DNA of 64,000 bases from Nocardia iowensis (GTDB lineage Bacteria; Actinomycetota; Actinomycetes; Mycobacteriales; Mycobacteriaceae), in assembly GCF_019222765.1 (NCBI RefSeq), contig NZ_CP078145.1:5828001-5892000 (forward strand), in the 5' to 3' direction. Below are positions 29,645 through 39,236 of this stretch, one piece after another. Position 1 is the first letter of the stretch; every line of letters begins with the position of its first letter. Under the pieces are notes generated by a model. That model saw nothing but the letters and a program-made list of their open reading frames with translations. It did not search any database and was not told the origin of the DNA. Position numbers and translations under genes: made by a program.

Positions 29645-31180
29645 TCACCTACCGTGCGAACAGCAGTGCGGCAGCATCCCACCACTCGGCAGAACCGCAC
29701 CGTCGTCTTCCGCGGCCGCCACCTCGACCTCGCGTAAGATACGTGCCCGGTCCTGATCGGACAGATACCGCCCACGCGATACCACGGCATGGATTCGGCG
29801 CGTATTACCGATATCGGCCAACGGATCACGGTCCAGGACAACCAGATCCGCGTACTTGCCGACCCCGATGGTGCCGGACACATGCTCCAGACCCACACAC
29901 CGCGCGGCGTTGACCGTCGCGGCCTGCAAGGCTTGCATCGGCGAAAGGCCGGCCAGCACAAGCCAAGCCAGCTCTTCATGCAACGAGGCACCGGGAAACA
30001 CGAAGGGATTGCCCGCGTCGGTACCCGCCACGATGCCAACACCCGCCGCGTTCATCGCGGCGATCAGTCGCAGCCGCGCCTGAAAGTTCTGCTGTGCCAT
30101 GGCGATCTCGGCATCGGAGGGCTGCCCCTCACCCGTTCCGCGTGCAGTCCAGAACTGCTGGATGAAACCCGGCATGTAGCGCAGCATCTCCGATGCGTCC
30201 GGCCCCTGGGTGGGTGCGCCCGTGAGGTATCGCTGCTCCACCGTGATGGTCGGTGACTGCCAGGTGCCTTGCTGGATCATCCGATCGAACAGGGCCGCAG
30301 CGCGTTCCGGACTGTACGTCTCCCCCGCTTCCCGTTCCATCGAGCCACGGCGCGCCATCTCCACCTTCGGATCCGACCAGTTAGCCTCGATTTCGGCGTA
30401 GAACTCCGATGTTCGGGTAGACGTGGACAGCTGCATGCCGTACATGTGCTCGATCGTGTGCTGCCCGAGCTCGACCGCCTCGGCCACCGGAATGCGGTGC
30501 GGCACGTGACCGGCGAAGGGCAGGCCCACCTTTCGCGACTCGTCCGCGATGGCGGTCAAGGTTTCACGGGACAACAGCGAGTAGACCTTGACGAAGTCGG
30601 CCTGACTCTCCTTGGTCCGCCGCACCGCGGCCCGCGCTTCGGCCTCGGTGGCGACCACCTCCGAGCCGGGCCAGATGCCGGGTGGGCCGTCGATGATGTT
30701 GCCCGCGAACACCATCCGAGGGCCGAGCAGCTGCCCCTCGTCGATTCGCCGACGCAGATCCCGGGTGTGCGGGAAGCCCCACATCTCCCGGATCCCGGTC
30801 ACTCCGTGAACCACGTGCAACGGCAGAAAGGTTCGTTCGGCGTCCGCGATGTGCGTGTGCATGTCCCACAGTCCGGGGATGACGAATTTGCCCGCCAGAT
30901 CCAGCATTCGCACCTCTGGCGGCAGCGGGATCTCGGGGAATCGTCCGACCGCCACGATCCGGTCACCGACGAGCACGACCGTAGTGTCGGGCATCGGGGG
31001 CGCTCCGGTTCCATCGATCACCGTCGCCCCGGCCAGCACCGTCACCGGCGCGGACGGTCCTGGATCGGCACCCGCCGCACGGCCGGCCAGGCTCGAAAGA
31101 ACGCCGCCCGCTATCGCGCCGACGGCTCCTTTGGCCATCCAGGCCAGGAATTCACTGCGGTCGATCTCGCGCACGCCCAC
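29645..31180 (-). CDS. Exported amidohydrolase (imidazolonepropionase-like)
   Basis: A 511-residue metal-dependent hydrolase of the amidohydrolase superfamily. The N terminus (about 1-38) looks like a signal or anchor sequence: FLAWMAKGAVGAIAGGVLSSLAG followed by an Ala/Gly-rich segment. The catalytic metal site is HxH in WDMHTHIADAE; further ligands are in AGHVPHRIP, TIEHMYG and GTDAGNPF. The family cuts cyclic amides, esters or N-acyl bonds, often prolidase-like or imidazolonepropionase-like. The gene stands alone and is divergent from nothing obvious; MarR lies upstream on the same strand. Cys-Cys-Ser-His at the extreme C terminus is unusual. Substrate unknown. Confidence 0.85.
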   Translation of the reverse strand: MGVREIDRSEFLAWMAKGAVGAIAGGVLSSLAGRAAGADPGPSAPVTVLAGATVIDGTGAPPMPDTTVVLVGDRIVAVGRFPEIPLPPEVRMLDLAGKFVIPGLWDMHTHIADAERTFLPLHVVHGVTGIREMWGFPHTRDLRRRIDEGQLLGPRMVFAGNIIDGPPGIWPGSEVVATEAEARAAVRRTKESQADFVKVYSLLSRETLTAIADESRKVGLPFAGHVPHRIPVAEAVELGQHTIEHMYGMQLSTSTRTSEFYAEIEANWSDPKVEMARRGSMEREAGETYSPERAAALFDRMIQQGTWQSPTITVEQRYLTGAPTQGPDASEMLRYMPGFIQQFWTARGTGEGQPSDAEIAMAQQNFQARLRLIAAMNAAGVGIVAGTDAGNPFVFPGASLHEELAWLVLAGLSPMQALQAATVNAARCVGLEHVSGTIGVGKYADLVVLDRDPLADIGNTRRIHAVVSRGRYLSDQDRARILREVEVAAAEDDGAVLPSGGMLPHCCSHGR

Positions 31181-31249
31181 CTCCCCGTTGCTCGACCGCA
31201 GTCTACGATGAAAGGTAACCGACTGGGCCGCAATGACTTCGGCACCAGG

Positions 31250-31756
31250 TCAGGCGTCTTCCTCGAGACTGCCGAGCAGCGCCCGGACGATGCGGTCGAG
31301 TTCGCGGCGGTCCTTCGCGGAAAGCACCGACAGCATGCGGGTTTCGTTCTCGGTGTGCGCGGTGACGACCTTGTCGATGAGTGTGCGGCCGTCGTCGGTC
31401 AGCGCGACGCGCACGGCACGGCGGTCGTCCGGATCGGCGATCCGCCGGACCAGTCCGGCCGATTCGAGCCGGTCGAGCCGCCCCGTCATGCCCGCACGGG
31501 ACAGCATCAGCGTGTCGGCGAGGACAGACGGGTTGAGTTCCCACGGGTCGCCCGAACGACGCAGCGCCGCAAGCACATCGAACTCGCCGCGGTGTAAGCC
31601 GTGCGCGGTGAAGACCGCCTCGATCACCCGCTGGGCCACGATGAGCAGGCGGCCGAGGCGGCCGAGGATCGCCATCGCGTCCAGCTCGAGATCCGGGCGT
31701 TCGCGCCGCCACTGGTCCACGATCGCGTCGACGTGATCCGGTTTGTGCTCTGCCAT
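31250..31756 (-). CDS. MarR family regulator
   Basis: A 168-residue MarR-type winged-helix repressor. The winged-helix core includes GEFDVLAALRRSGDPWELNPSVLADTLMLSRAGMTGRLDRLE, in which LADTLMLSRAGMTGRLDRL is the recognition helix region. The wing is RRIADPDDRRAVRVALTDDG. The start was placed at the ATG at 31756 because the upstream extension would cover the divergent promoter. It is divergent from a cupin-domain gene, with an inverted repeat between them, so it likely controls that gene and itself. Confidence 0.88.
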   Translation of the reverse strand: MAEHKPDHVDAIVDQWRRERPDLELDAMAILGRLGRLLIVAQRVIEAVFTAHGLHRGEFDVLAALRRSGDPWELNPSVLADTLMLSRAGMTGRLDRLESAGLVRRIADPDDRRAVRVALTDDGRTLIDKVVTAHTENETRMLSVLSAKDRRELDRIVRALLGSLEEDA

Positions 31757-31768
31757 GGACAGAATTCT

Positions 31769-31797
31769 ATTCGCTGATATATAGTTCGGTAGCGAAT
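31769..31797. promoter_or_regulatory. Inverted repeat in the marR-cupin promoter
   Basis: ATTCGCT (31769-31775) and AGCGAAT (31791-31797) are perfect inverted heptamers around a 15-base AT-rich spacer (GATATATAG within it). Between the divergent MarR and cupin genes, this is the likely MarR operator overlapping their promoters. Confidence 0.55.
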
Positions 31798-31826
31798 TAT
31801 CAATCACCGAATCAGTTGGAGCCACC

Positions 31827-32327
31827 ATGATCACCACCCCGCGCATGGACGTCGCGATCCGGCAGCCGCAGGACGCCGAGACGCTGCGGACCGACAAAGT
31901 CACCGTGCGGCTGCTGCTCGACGCCGAGGAGGCTGGCGGAGCGCTGAGCACGCTCGAGGTCACCATGGCTCAGGGGGCCGATGGCGCGGCACCGCACTAC
32001 CACACCACCTCGGACGAGTTGTTCTACGTTGCCGACGGCGAATTGCAACTGCTGGCCGGCGACCGGATCGTCACGGTCGGCGCGGGCGGCTCGATTGTCG
32101 TGCCGAAGTTCATGCCGCACGCCTTCGGCGCCACCCCCGACAGCGGCGCGCGCATCATGATCGCCCTCATGCCCGGCACGGAGCGCTTCGAGTACTTCCG
32201 CCTACTGGACCGGATCGCCAAGGGTGAATCGACCATGGCCGACCTCGCGGCGGCGCAGGAGGAATTCGACAACCACTTCGTGGACGCGCCGCGCTGGTGG
32301 ACCGAGCGCAACGCGAACCGTCGCTGA
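31827..32327 (+). CDS. Cupin-domain protein
   Basis: A 166-residue single-domain cupin. The metal-binding motif 1 is PHYHTTSDELFYVADGELQLL (core HYHTTSDELFYV), with two histidines and a glutamate. Motif 2 is PKFMPHAFGAT, with the third histidine. The C-terminal part is helical and acidic (RIAKGESTMADLAAAQEEF). Such small cupins include quercetin dioxygenase-like and storage or sensing proteins; the reaction cannot be inferred. It is divergent from MarR and likely induced when the MarR ligand is present. Confidence 0.85.
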   Translation: MITTPRMDVAIRQPQDAETLRTDKVTVRLLLDAEEAGGALSTLEVTMAQGADGAAPHYHTTSDELFYVADGELQLLAGDRIVTVGAGGSIVVPKFMPHAFGATPDSGARIMIALMPGTERFEYFRLLDRIAKGESTMADLAAAQEEFDNHFVDAPRWWTERNANRR

Positions 32328-32407
32328 ATCTCGTGCACAATTCGGCTGTGACCAACCCATCGATTCAGGTCGGGAACAATTCCGCCCTCGAAGGAGGTTC
32401 GCCGGAG

Positions 32408-32824
32408 ATGACCTTTTCCGTCCCCGTTGTCGTCCGCGGTTACGAGCTCGATACGCAAGGGCACCTGAATCAGGCGGTCTACCTGCAATACGCCGAACAC
32501 GCCCGATGGGAACTGCTCCGCGCGGCCGGGCTGCCCCAGGACAAGCTGATCGCCAGCGGAGTCGGGCCGGTAGTACTGGAGACCACCATCAAATATCTCC
32601 GCGAACTGCGCAGCGGCGACGAGGTCACCGTCTCGGTCGAGTTCGCCTGGCAGACCGGCAAGACCTTCCGCTTCCGGCACGAGATCCGCAAACTCGACGG
32701 CACCGTCGCAGCCGAGATATCGGTACTCACCGGCCTGCTCGATCTCAGCGCCCGCAAGCTCGTCGCCGCGCCGGGTGAGCGCATGGCGGCCTTGGCCGAG
32801 CGGCCCGACCTGCTCGGTCTTTGA
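32408..32824 (+). CDS. Acyl-CoA thioesterase (4HBT hotdog fold)
   Basis: A 138-residue hotdog thioesterase. The signature of the 4-hydroxybenzoyl-CoA thioesterase/YbgC group is visible in YELDTQGHLNQAVYLQYAEHARWE (core TQGHLNQAVYLQYAE), where Asp is the expected catalytic residue. Length fits one hotdog domain. The ATG at 32408 was chosen because AAGGAGG lies 10 bases upstream; a GTG at 32348 without a ribosome-binding site is possible. It follows the cupin gene in the same direction by 80 bases. Natural acyl substrate unknown. Confidence 0.86.
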   Translation: MTFSVPVVVRGYELDTQGHLNQAVYLQYAEHARWELLRAAGLPQDKLIASGVGPVVLETTIKYLRELRSGDEVTVSVEFAWQTGKTFRFRHEIRKLDGTVAAEISVLTGLLDLSARKLVAAPGERMAALAERPDLLGL

Positions 32825-33097
32825 AGCGGTACGTACGGATGCACAGCCGCCAATCCCGGGCTATACCTCCCAGATCCTTGCCATTTGGAAGTAGCTAAGT
32901 GATTGCGCCGGAACTATCCCTGGTCCACCGAAAAACTTTCGGCGCTAGCGCATCCGGCACCGAAATCCGGTTTGCCACCGGCCGTGAAATCTCTCGATCC
33001 GAACCGATCCGCTCACTCTGCGCGATATGATCCAACTCACGCTCGGGGGTCGTGGCAAATCGCGAGCAGATCGGAAGCAGCAGATCGGAGAACAGCA

Positions 33098-33559
33098 ATG
33101 ACCGACGCACTCCGCCTCCCCGGAACCGCGCCGAAGGGCAACCGCGTCCCGCCGCTGCAGGGTTTGCTGGTAGCGGAGTCGGAACGAGATATCACCGTGC
33201 GGGTCGCCGAGGGAACGTGGACTTTCCGTCGGTCCGATGTCCTGCGTGTGCTCGATTCGGCGCTGCCCGACGGCCTCGCACCGGATCGCGGCCGCCCCGT
33301 GCTGGTGGACATCCGCGCGGGCGCCACCGCTGACTTCACCCGCCGCCTGCGCATCGATCTCGTCGACCGGCCGATGACGATCCCGGAGGCCCCGTCGGCG
33401 GCGCTCGGCGACGAGCAGCTGCGGCGACTCACCGAAACCTGGGCCGACCGGCTGCAACTCGTCGACCTGACCGGCTCCAACGGCGCCACCTTCACCTACT
33501 GCCAGACCAAGTCGTTCGCGACCAGCGATGACGGCATCAACTGCGACAGTCTCGACTGA
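33098..33559 (+). CDS. Putative graspetide-type RiPP precursor (large leader)
   Basis: A 153-residue protein directly upstream of an MvdD-like ATP-grasp ligase. Residues about 20-90 look folded: a beta segment GLLVAESERDITVRVAEGTW, then helix and strand pieces. The C-terminal tail, about 125-153, is unlike a folded domain and is rich in residues used in graspetide rings: Thr131, Thr133, Thr137, Lys138, Ser139, Thr142, Ser143 as donors and Asp144, Asp145, Asp150, Asp153 as acceptors. It reads TKSFATSDDGINCDSLD at 137-153. The gene sits 11 bases from the ligase gene. GGAG lies 7 bases before the ATG. Precursor status is inference from context and tail composition; I know no family for it. Confidence 0.65.
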   Translation: MTDALRLPGTAPKGNRVPPLQGLLVAESERDITVRVAEGTWTFRRSDVLRVLDSALPDGLAPDRGRPVLVDIRAGATADFTRRLRIDLVDRPMTIPEAPSAALGDEQLRRLTETWADRLQLVDLTGSNGATFTYCQTKSFATSDDGINCDSLD

Positions 33560-33570
33560 GCGGCCCACGC

Positions 33571-34533
33571 ATGGCGGCACGTCGGCCAGGTTCGGTCCTC
33601 ATCGTGTCGGAAGCCGACGATCTGCACGGCACCGCCATGGCGGCGACGCTGCGAGAACACCACGGGCTCAGCGCGATTCACCTCGACCTACGCGACTTCC
33701 CGCGTGAGTCGGGCAGTTTCCGGCTGGACCGGCTCGGCACCGCGCGCTCGCTCTCGCACCTGATCGGACTCGACGATGTGCGCTCGGTCTGGTGGCGCCG
33801 CCCGCATCCCTGCCAGGTGCCCGCCGGGGTCCGCGCCACCGACGACGACTTCCGCCAGGCCGAATGCGACGGGTTCATCCAGGGCCTGCTGTGGTCCATC
33901 CCGGCCAACTGGGTAAACGACCCAGGCGCCGACCGCACCGCGGGCCGCAAGATCGTGCAGCTGGAGACCGCGCTGCGAGCCGGGTTCGCGGTACCGGAAA
34001 CGCTGATCACCAACGATCCGGACGAGGCCCGCAGCTTCGTCGAATCACGGCCGGGCCCAGTCGTTTACAAGCGCACCGGGACCAGCCGCGCCGAATTCGC
34101 CGAGACCAGGATCATCACCGAGGCCGACTACGGCAGGCTGGCGGGCATCCGCTCCGCGCCGACCACCTTCCAGGACTATGTCGACGCCGAATGCGATCTG
34201 CGGGTCGTCTGGGTGGACGGCGTCGAATGGTCGGTGCGCATCGACTCGCAGGCCGGTGCCGGCCGTGTCGATTCCCGCCTGGACACTTCGGTCGACTTCG
34301 TGCCCGAACATCTGCCCGCCTCGGTGAGCAAGTCGCTGGCCACGTTGATGGGTGCGCTCGGGTTGTCCTTCGGTGTCTTGGACATTCGGCTCGGCCTCGA
34401 CGGCGAGTACTACTTCCTCGAGGTCAACCCGCAGGGGCAATTCGCGTACCTGGAGATCAAGACGGGCCTGCCCATCTTCCGCAGCCTCGCCAACCTCCTC
34501 GTCGACGGCGACGGCGCCGTCGAGGGCTACTGA
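33571..34533 (+). CDS. MvdD-like ATP-grasp peptide maturase
   Basis: A 320-residue ATP-grasp ligase of the MvdC/MvdD group, enzymes that join Ser, Thr or Lys side chains to Asp or Glu side chains in a precursor peptide. Diagnostic segments are VWWRRPHP (about 73-80), KIVQLETALRAGFAVPETLITN (core KIVQLETALRAGF), the nucleotide-binding Lys167 in VVYKRTGTSR, FQDYVDAECDLRVVWVDG, and the metal-binding Glu284 and Asn286 in FLEVNPQGQFAYLE. These match the microviridin ligase pattern well, including the GQF/GQW tail of the motif. The upstream gene is the putative substrate. No transporter, protease or methyltransferase gene is adjacent. The 3' end overlaps the convergent DHFR-like gene by 7 bases. 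Confidence 0.87.
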   Translation: MAARRPGSVLIVSEADDLHGTAMAATLREHHGLSAIHLDLRDFPRESGSFRLDRLGTARSLSHLIGLDDVRSVWWRRPHPCQVPAGVRATDDDFRQAECDGFIQGLLWSIPANWVNDPGADRTAGRKIVQLETALRAGFAVPETLITNDPDEARSFVESRPGPVVYKRTGTSRAEFAETRIITEADYGRLAGIRSAPTTFQDYVDAECDLRVVWVDGVEWSVRIDSQAGAGRVDSRLDTSVDFVPEHLPASVSKSLATLMGALGLSFGVLDIRLGLDGEYYFLEVNPQGQFAYLEIKTGLPIFRSLANLLVDGDGAVEGY

Positions 34534-35096
34534 CGGCGATAGGTCTGCAGCACGACACCCGATGTGCGGAACGGAACCACCTCGACCAGCCGCAGCGGCT
34601 GCGGCGGCACCGCATCGAAGAGCCGCTGCCCGGCACCGAGCAATACCGGAAAGACCAGCAGCCGAAGCTCATCCACCGCGCCGAGACGGAGGAACTCCTG
34701 CGCGGTGCGCGCACCGGCGAAGATCACGACCGGCTTGCCCGGCTCGTTCTTCAGCTCGGCGACCTCCGCGGCGAGGTCCGCGCCGATGCGGCGCGCGGGC
34801 TGCCACGGCAGATCCAGATCCGGCCGGGTGGACACCACGATCTTCGGCAGCGCGTTGACCAGCGGAGCCAGCATCGCATCGCCTGGCGTCGCCGGATCCT
34901 GTTGCGCGCCCGGCCAATACTGGGCGAGCAGCTCGTAGGAGGCGCGTCCGAACAGCTGGGCGTCCACCGCGCCGAGCAGCTCGGCCAGATAAGCGTCCAG
35001 TTCGGGGTCGTCGACCTCGATCCAGTCCAGCGCTCCGTCCGGGCCTGCGGCGTAGCCGTCCAGCGTGACCATCATTTGCAGCAGCATTGTCCGCAC
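34527..35096 (-). CDS. Dihydrofolate reductase family protein (RibD C-terminal type)
   Basis: A 189-residue NADPH-binding reductase-like protein. The N terminus MLLQMMVTLDGYAAGPDGALDW is the common motif of the RibD_C/DHFR-like family, and LFGRASYELLAQYWP and VVIFAGARTAQEFLRLGAVDELRLLVFPVLLGAGQRLFD (core LLVFPVLLGAGQRLF) complete it. True folate or riboflavin function is doubtful; these are generic stand-alone reductases. A GTG at 35096 was chosen because AAGGAG is 6 bases upstream. It converges on the ATP-grasp gene with a 7-base overlap. Confidence 0.87.
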   Translation of the reverse strand: MRTMLLQMMVTLDGYAAGPDGALDWIEVDDPELDAYLAELLGAVDAQLFGRASYELLAQYWPGAQQDPATPGDAMLAPLVNALPKIVVSTRPDLDLPWQPARRIGADLAAEVAELKNEPGKPVVIFAGARTAQEFLRLGAVDELRLLVFPVLLGAGQRLFDAVPPQPLRLVEVVPFRTSGVVLQTYRRQ

Positions 35097-35156
35097 TCGA
35101 GGCTCCTTCCGAGAGTCGTGCCTCGATAGTGCAGACGGCGCAGGTCAGCCGAACTC

Positions 35157-35192
35157 ATCGGTTCCGGCGAAAAACATACCGCCGAAACCGAT
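35157..35192 (-). terminator. Hairpin after the Rv1473A-like gene
   Basis: Twelve-base arms at 35157-35168 and 35181-35192 are complementary apart from one position, with a 12-base A/T-rich loop. It lies just past the stop of the small HTH gene and before the DHFR-like gene on the same strand, so it probably ends the ABC-F/HTH transcript. Confidence 0.5.
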
Positions 35193-35208
35193 TTCGGTCC
35201 CTGGGCCG

Positions 35209-35442
35209 CTACTGGCTCTTACGGCGGTTGGCACCGCCGCGGCTGCGGAGTTGCACATGCGACTCCACCAGCACGTTGTGGATGAAGCCGTAGGAGCGAC
35301 CGGTCGCTCGCGCGAGGGAGCGGATGCTCGCACCTGCCTCGTACTGCTTCTTCAGCTGGGTCTGTAGGCGGTCCCGGGACTTCCCCGTGACGCGTGTTCC
35401 CTTACCCAGGGTGGCTTTGACTTGCGTGGGCCTGTCGCTCAT
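35209..35442 (-). CDS. Small helix-turn-helix protein (Rv1473A counterpart)
   Basis: A 77-residue basic protein. The HTH segment is LQTQLKKQYEAGASIRSLARATGRSYGFIHNVLVESHVQLR (core ASIRSLARATGRSYGFIHNVL), as in transposase/recombinase-type HTH_38 domains, with a Lys/Arg-rich N terminus and an RSRGGANRRKSQ tail. The position immediately downstream of the ABC-F gene matches Rv1473A, annotated as a possible regulator in M. tuberculosis. GGAGGAAGCC precedes the ATG. Its DNA target is unknown. Confidence 0.87.
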   Translation of the reverse strand: MSDRPTQVKATLGKGTRVTGKSRDRLQTQLKKQYEAGASIRSLARATGRSYGFIHNVLVESHVQLRSRGGANRRKSQ

Positions 35443-35522
35443 GGCTTCCTCCGAGTCGCCGAGCAGCTCTTTCCAGGCTAAGCACTCGAGGGTCCGTGAT
35501 CAACGGATTCTTGTGATGAAAC

Positions 35523-37154
<1,632 letters not shown>

Positions 37155-37292
37155 AGATTTCTCCTCGCGGATCAGTGGTACTGGGCGGTCGCTGCTCGAT
37201 TGTGCGACGCGATACGCACAAGAACCACCGATTTTACCTGGGTTCGGCCACCGCTTTTACACCCAGCGATCTGTATGTGACGGCACTAACTG

Positions 37293-37313
37293 AACGGCGG
37301 GTAACCTGCCGTT
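37293..37313. promoter_or_regulatory. 21-bp near-perfect palindrome before an SDR gene
   Basis: AACGGC (37293-37298) and GCCGTT (37308-37313) are outer arms, and the inner GGTAACC (37300-37306) is itself symmetric. Only the centre and one pair of positions fail to match. It ends 2 bases before the ATG of the SDR gene. It could be an operator, or a hairpin occluding the start. I see no ordinary ribosome-binding site other than GGCGGG inside it. Confidence 0.5.
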
Positions 37314-37315
37314 AC

Positions 37316-38080
37316 ATGAGCAACGATCTTTTGGGCAAGAGCGCTCTGGTCACGGGGGCCAGCCGGGGCATCGGCAAGGCGGTGGCGGCGGAGCTGCTCG
37401 GCCGCGGCGCGAACGTGCTGATCGTCGCGCGCAAGAAGGACCCGCTGGACGAGACCGCCGCGGAGCTGCGCGCTCTCGGTCATCAGGGCGAGGTCGTCGC
37501 GCTGGCGGGAAACGCGGGAAACGCCGACGATCGAGCGGCGGCGATCGAGCGGATGATGGCCGAATTCGGTTCGGTGGACGTGCTGATCAACAACACCGGC
37601 ATCAACCCCGTATTCGGCTCGCTGATGGACGCCGACTTGGACGCGGTGCGCAAGATCTTCGACGTGAACGTGGTCGCGGCGCTCGGTTTCATCCAGGAGG
37701 CGTTCAAGGCGTGGATGGGTGAGCACGGTGGCGCGGTGGTCAATGTCGCCAGCGTCGCGGGTATCCGCTCGTCCGGCGTAATCGCCGCGTACGGGGCGTC
37801 GAAGGCCGCGCTGATCCGGTTGACCGACGAATTGGCGTGGCAACTCGGCCCGAAGATCCGGGTGAACGCGGTCGCGCCGGGCGTGATCAAGACGAAGTTC
37901 GCCGACGCGCTGTACTCCGCCGACGAGGAGCGGGCGGCGAGCGTGTATCCGATGAAGCGACTCGGCTCGCCGGAGGATGTGGCGCGGCTGATCGGGTTCC
38001 TGGTCTCGGACGAGGCGGCCTGGATCACCGGTGAGACCGTGCGGGTGGACGGCGGCTTGCTGTCCACGGGTGGTCTCTGA
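37316..38080 (+). CDS. SDR family oxidoreductase (FabG-like)
   Basis: A 254-residue classical short-chain dehydrogenase. The cofactor motif is VTGASRGIGKAVAAEL at about 12-27 and the NNAG-type motif is INNTGINP. The catalytic residues are Ser in NVASVAGI and Tyr/Lys in YGASKAALIRL. The C terminus ends TGETVRVDGGLLSTGG. It is similar to mycobacterial 3-ketoacyl-ACP reductase-like dehydrogenases, but not the FAS-II enzyme, which is fabG1 in this window. Divergent from the ABC-F gene; followed by the lycopene cyclase gene 16 bases later. Substrate unknown. Confidence 0.87.
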   Translation: MSNDLLGKSALVTGASRGIGKAVAAELLGRGANVLIVARKKDPLDETAAELRALGHQGEVVALAGNAGNADDRAAAIERMMAEFGSVDVLINNTGINPVFGSLMDADLDAVRKIFDVNVVAALGFIQEAFKAWMGEHGGAVVNVASVAGIRSSGVIAAYGASKAALIRLTDELAWQLGPKIRVNAVAPGVIKTKFADALYSADEERAASVYPMKRLGSPEDVARLIGFLVSDEAAWITGETVRVDGGLLSTGGL

Positions 38081-38096
38081 GACTGCCGAAACGACC

Positions 38097-39236
38097 ATGG
38101 CCGTCCGGGATTCGCCAGGCGGCGGGAGCGCTGACGTCATTGTCTGCGGCCTCGGCCCGGCGGGCAGGGCGCTGGCGCATCGCTGCCTCGCACGGGGACT
38201 ATCCGTAACTGCCGTCGATCCGGTACCGGATCGGTTGTGGTCGGCAACCTATGCGGCGTGGGGCGACGAGTTGCCCGGATGGCTGGACCCTGCGGCGATA
38301 GCGGCCACGGTCGAACAGCCAATGGCCTGGGGAACGCGCGCTCATCGGATCGACCGGCGGTACGTCGTATTCGATACGGCGCGCCTGCAGACGTCGCTGA
38401 AGCTGGCCGGTGCCGAGGTGATCGCCGATCGCGCGGTGCAGCTCACGCCCGAGACGGTGACGCTGGCCTCTGGTCGGACGCTGACGGCCCAACGGGTCAT
38501 CGACGCACGAGGCATCGCCCGGTCCCCCGCACTGGCCGAGCAGACGGCCTACGGGCTCGTCCTCGATGAGCGGCAGTGCGCCGGGATCGAGCCGCTGTTC
38601 ATGGACTGGCGGACGGACAACGGCGCACCCGCCGACGCGCCGCGCTCGTTTCTTTACGCAGTGCCGCTCGGCGGCGGGGCGATGCTGCTGGAGGAAACCT
38701 GCCTGGTGGGGCGACCCGCGCTCGACGGCACGGCGTTGCGTGACCGGCTGCATCACCGATTGCGGTCCCGCGGAATCGAATTCACCGGTGACGAACGGAT
38801 CGAGCGGGTGCGTTTTCCGGTCGAGGGTGGCCGACCGGGGCGACACACATTCGGCGCGGCAGGTGGGTTCGCTCATCCGGCCACCGGTTACAGCGTGGCC
38901 GCCTCCCTTGCCGCCGCCGACATGGTCGCCGCGGGAACACCGGCGTGGCCGATATCGGCGCGTGCCGTGTACCGCCTCCGCGCGGCGGGCTTGCGTGCGT
39001 TGCTCGCGCTCCCGCCCGCCGATGTCCCCGTCTTCTTCGACGCATTTTTCGCCCTGCCCGCTGATTCGCAACGCGCCTATCTTTCGGGGCGGACCGACCT
39101 GAGCGGCACCGTGACCGCGATGCGGCGGCTTTTCACCACACTCCCGCCCCCACTGCGTCGGCGCGTCGCGGCCGCGACACTCTGGATTCCGATTCGCTCG
39201 CGTATTCGAATGCCTTCCGCCATCATGGAGGTATGA
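38097..39236 (+). CDS. Lycopene cyclase family protein
   Basis: A 379-residue FAD-dependent cyclase of the plant/cyanobacterial CrtL type. The N-terminal dinucleotide motif is VIVCGLGPAGRALAHRCL (core CGLGPAGRALA). YAAWGDELPGW corresponds to the conserved YGVWxDE segment, EETCLVGRP to EETSLVARP, and FAHPATGYSVAASL to the VHPxTGY motif near the C terminus. It would form beta-type rings on lycopene. No phytoene synthase or desaturase gene is in the window. An in-frame GTG lies 27 bases upstream of the chosen ATG. The 3' end overlaps ku by 4 bases (ATGA). Confidence 0.85.
   Translation: MAVRDSPGGGSADVIVCGLGPAGRALAHRCLARGLSVTAVDPVPDRLWSATYAAWGDELPGWLDPAAIAATVEQPMAWGTRAHRIDRRYVVFDTARLQTSLKLAGAEVIADRAVQLTPETVTLASGRTLTAQRVIDARGIARSPALAEQTAYGLVLDERQCAGIEPLFMDWRTDNGAPADAPRSFLYAVPLGGGAMLLEETCLVGRPALDGTALRDRLHHRLRSRGIEFTGDERIERVRFPVEGGRPGRHTFGAAGGFAHPATGYSVAASLAAADMVAAGTPAWPISARAVYRLRAAGLRALLALPPADVPVFFDAFFALPADSQRAYLSGRTDLSGTVTAMRRLFTTLPPPLRRRVAAATLWIPIRSRIRMPSAIMEV

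Noticed and set aside
37316..38080. Second SDR as the FAS-II ketoreductase
   Set aside because: The true fabG1 lies beside inhA and keeps the mycobacterial C-terminal sequence; this SDR lacks those specific residues.
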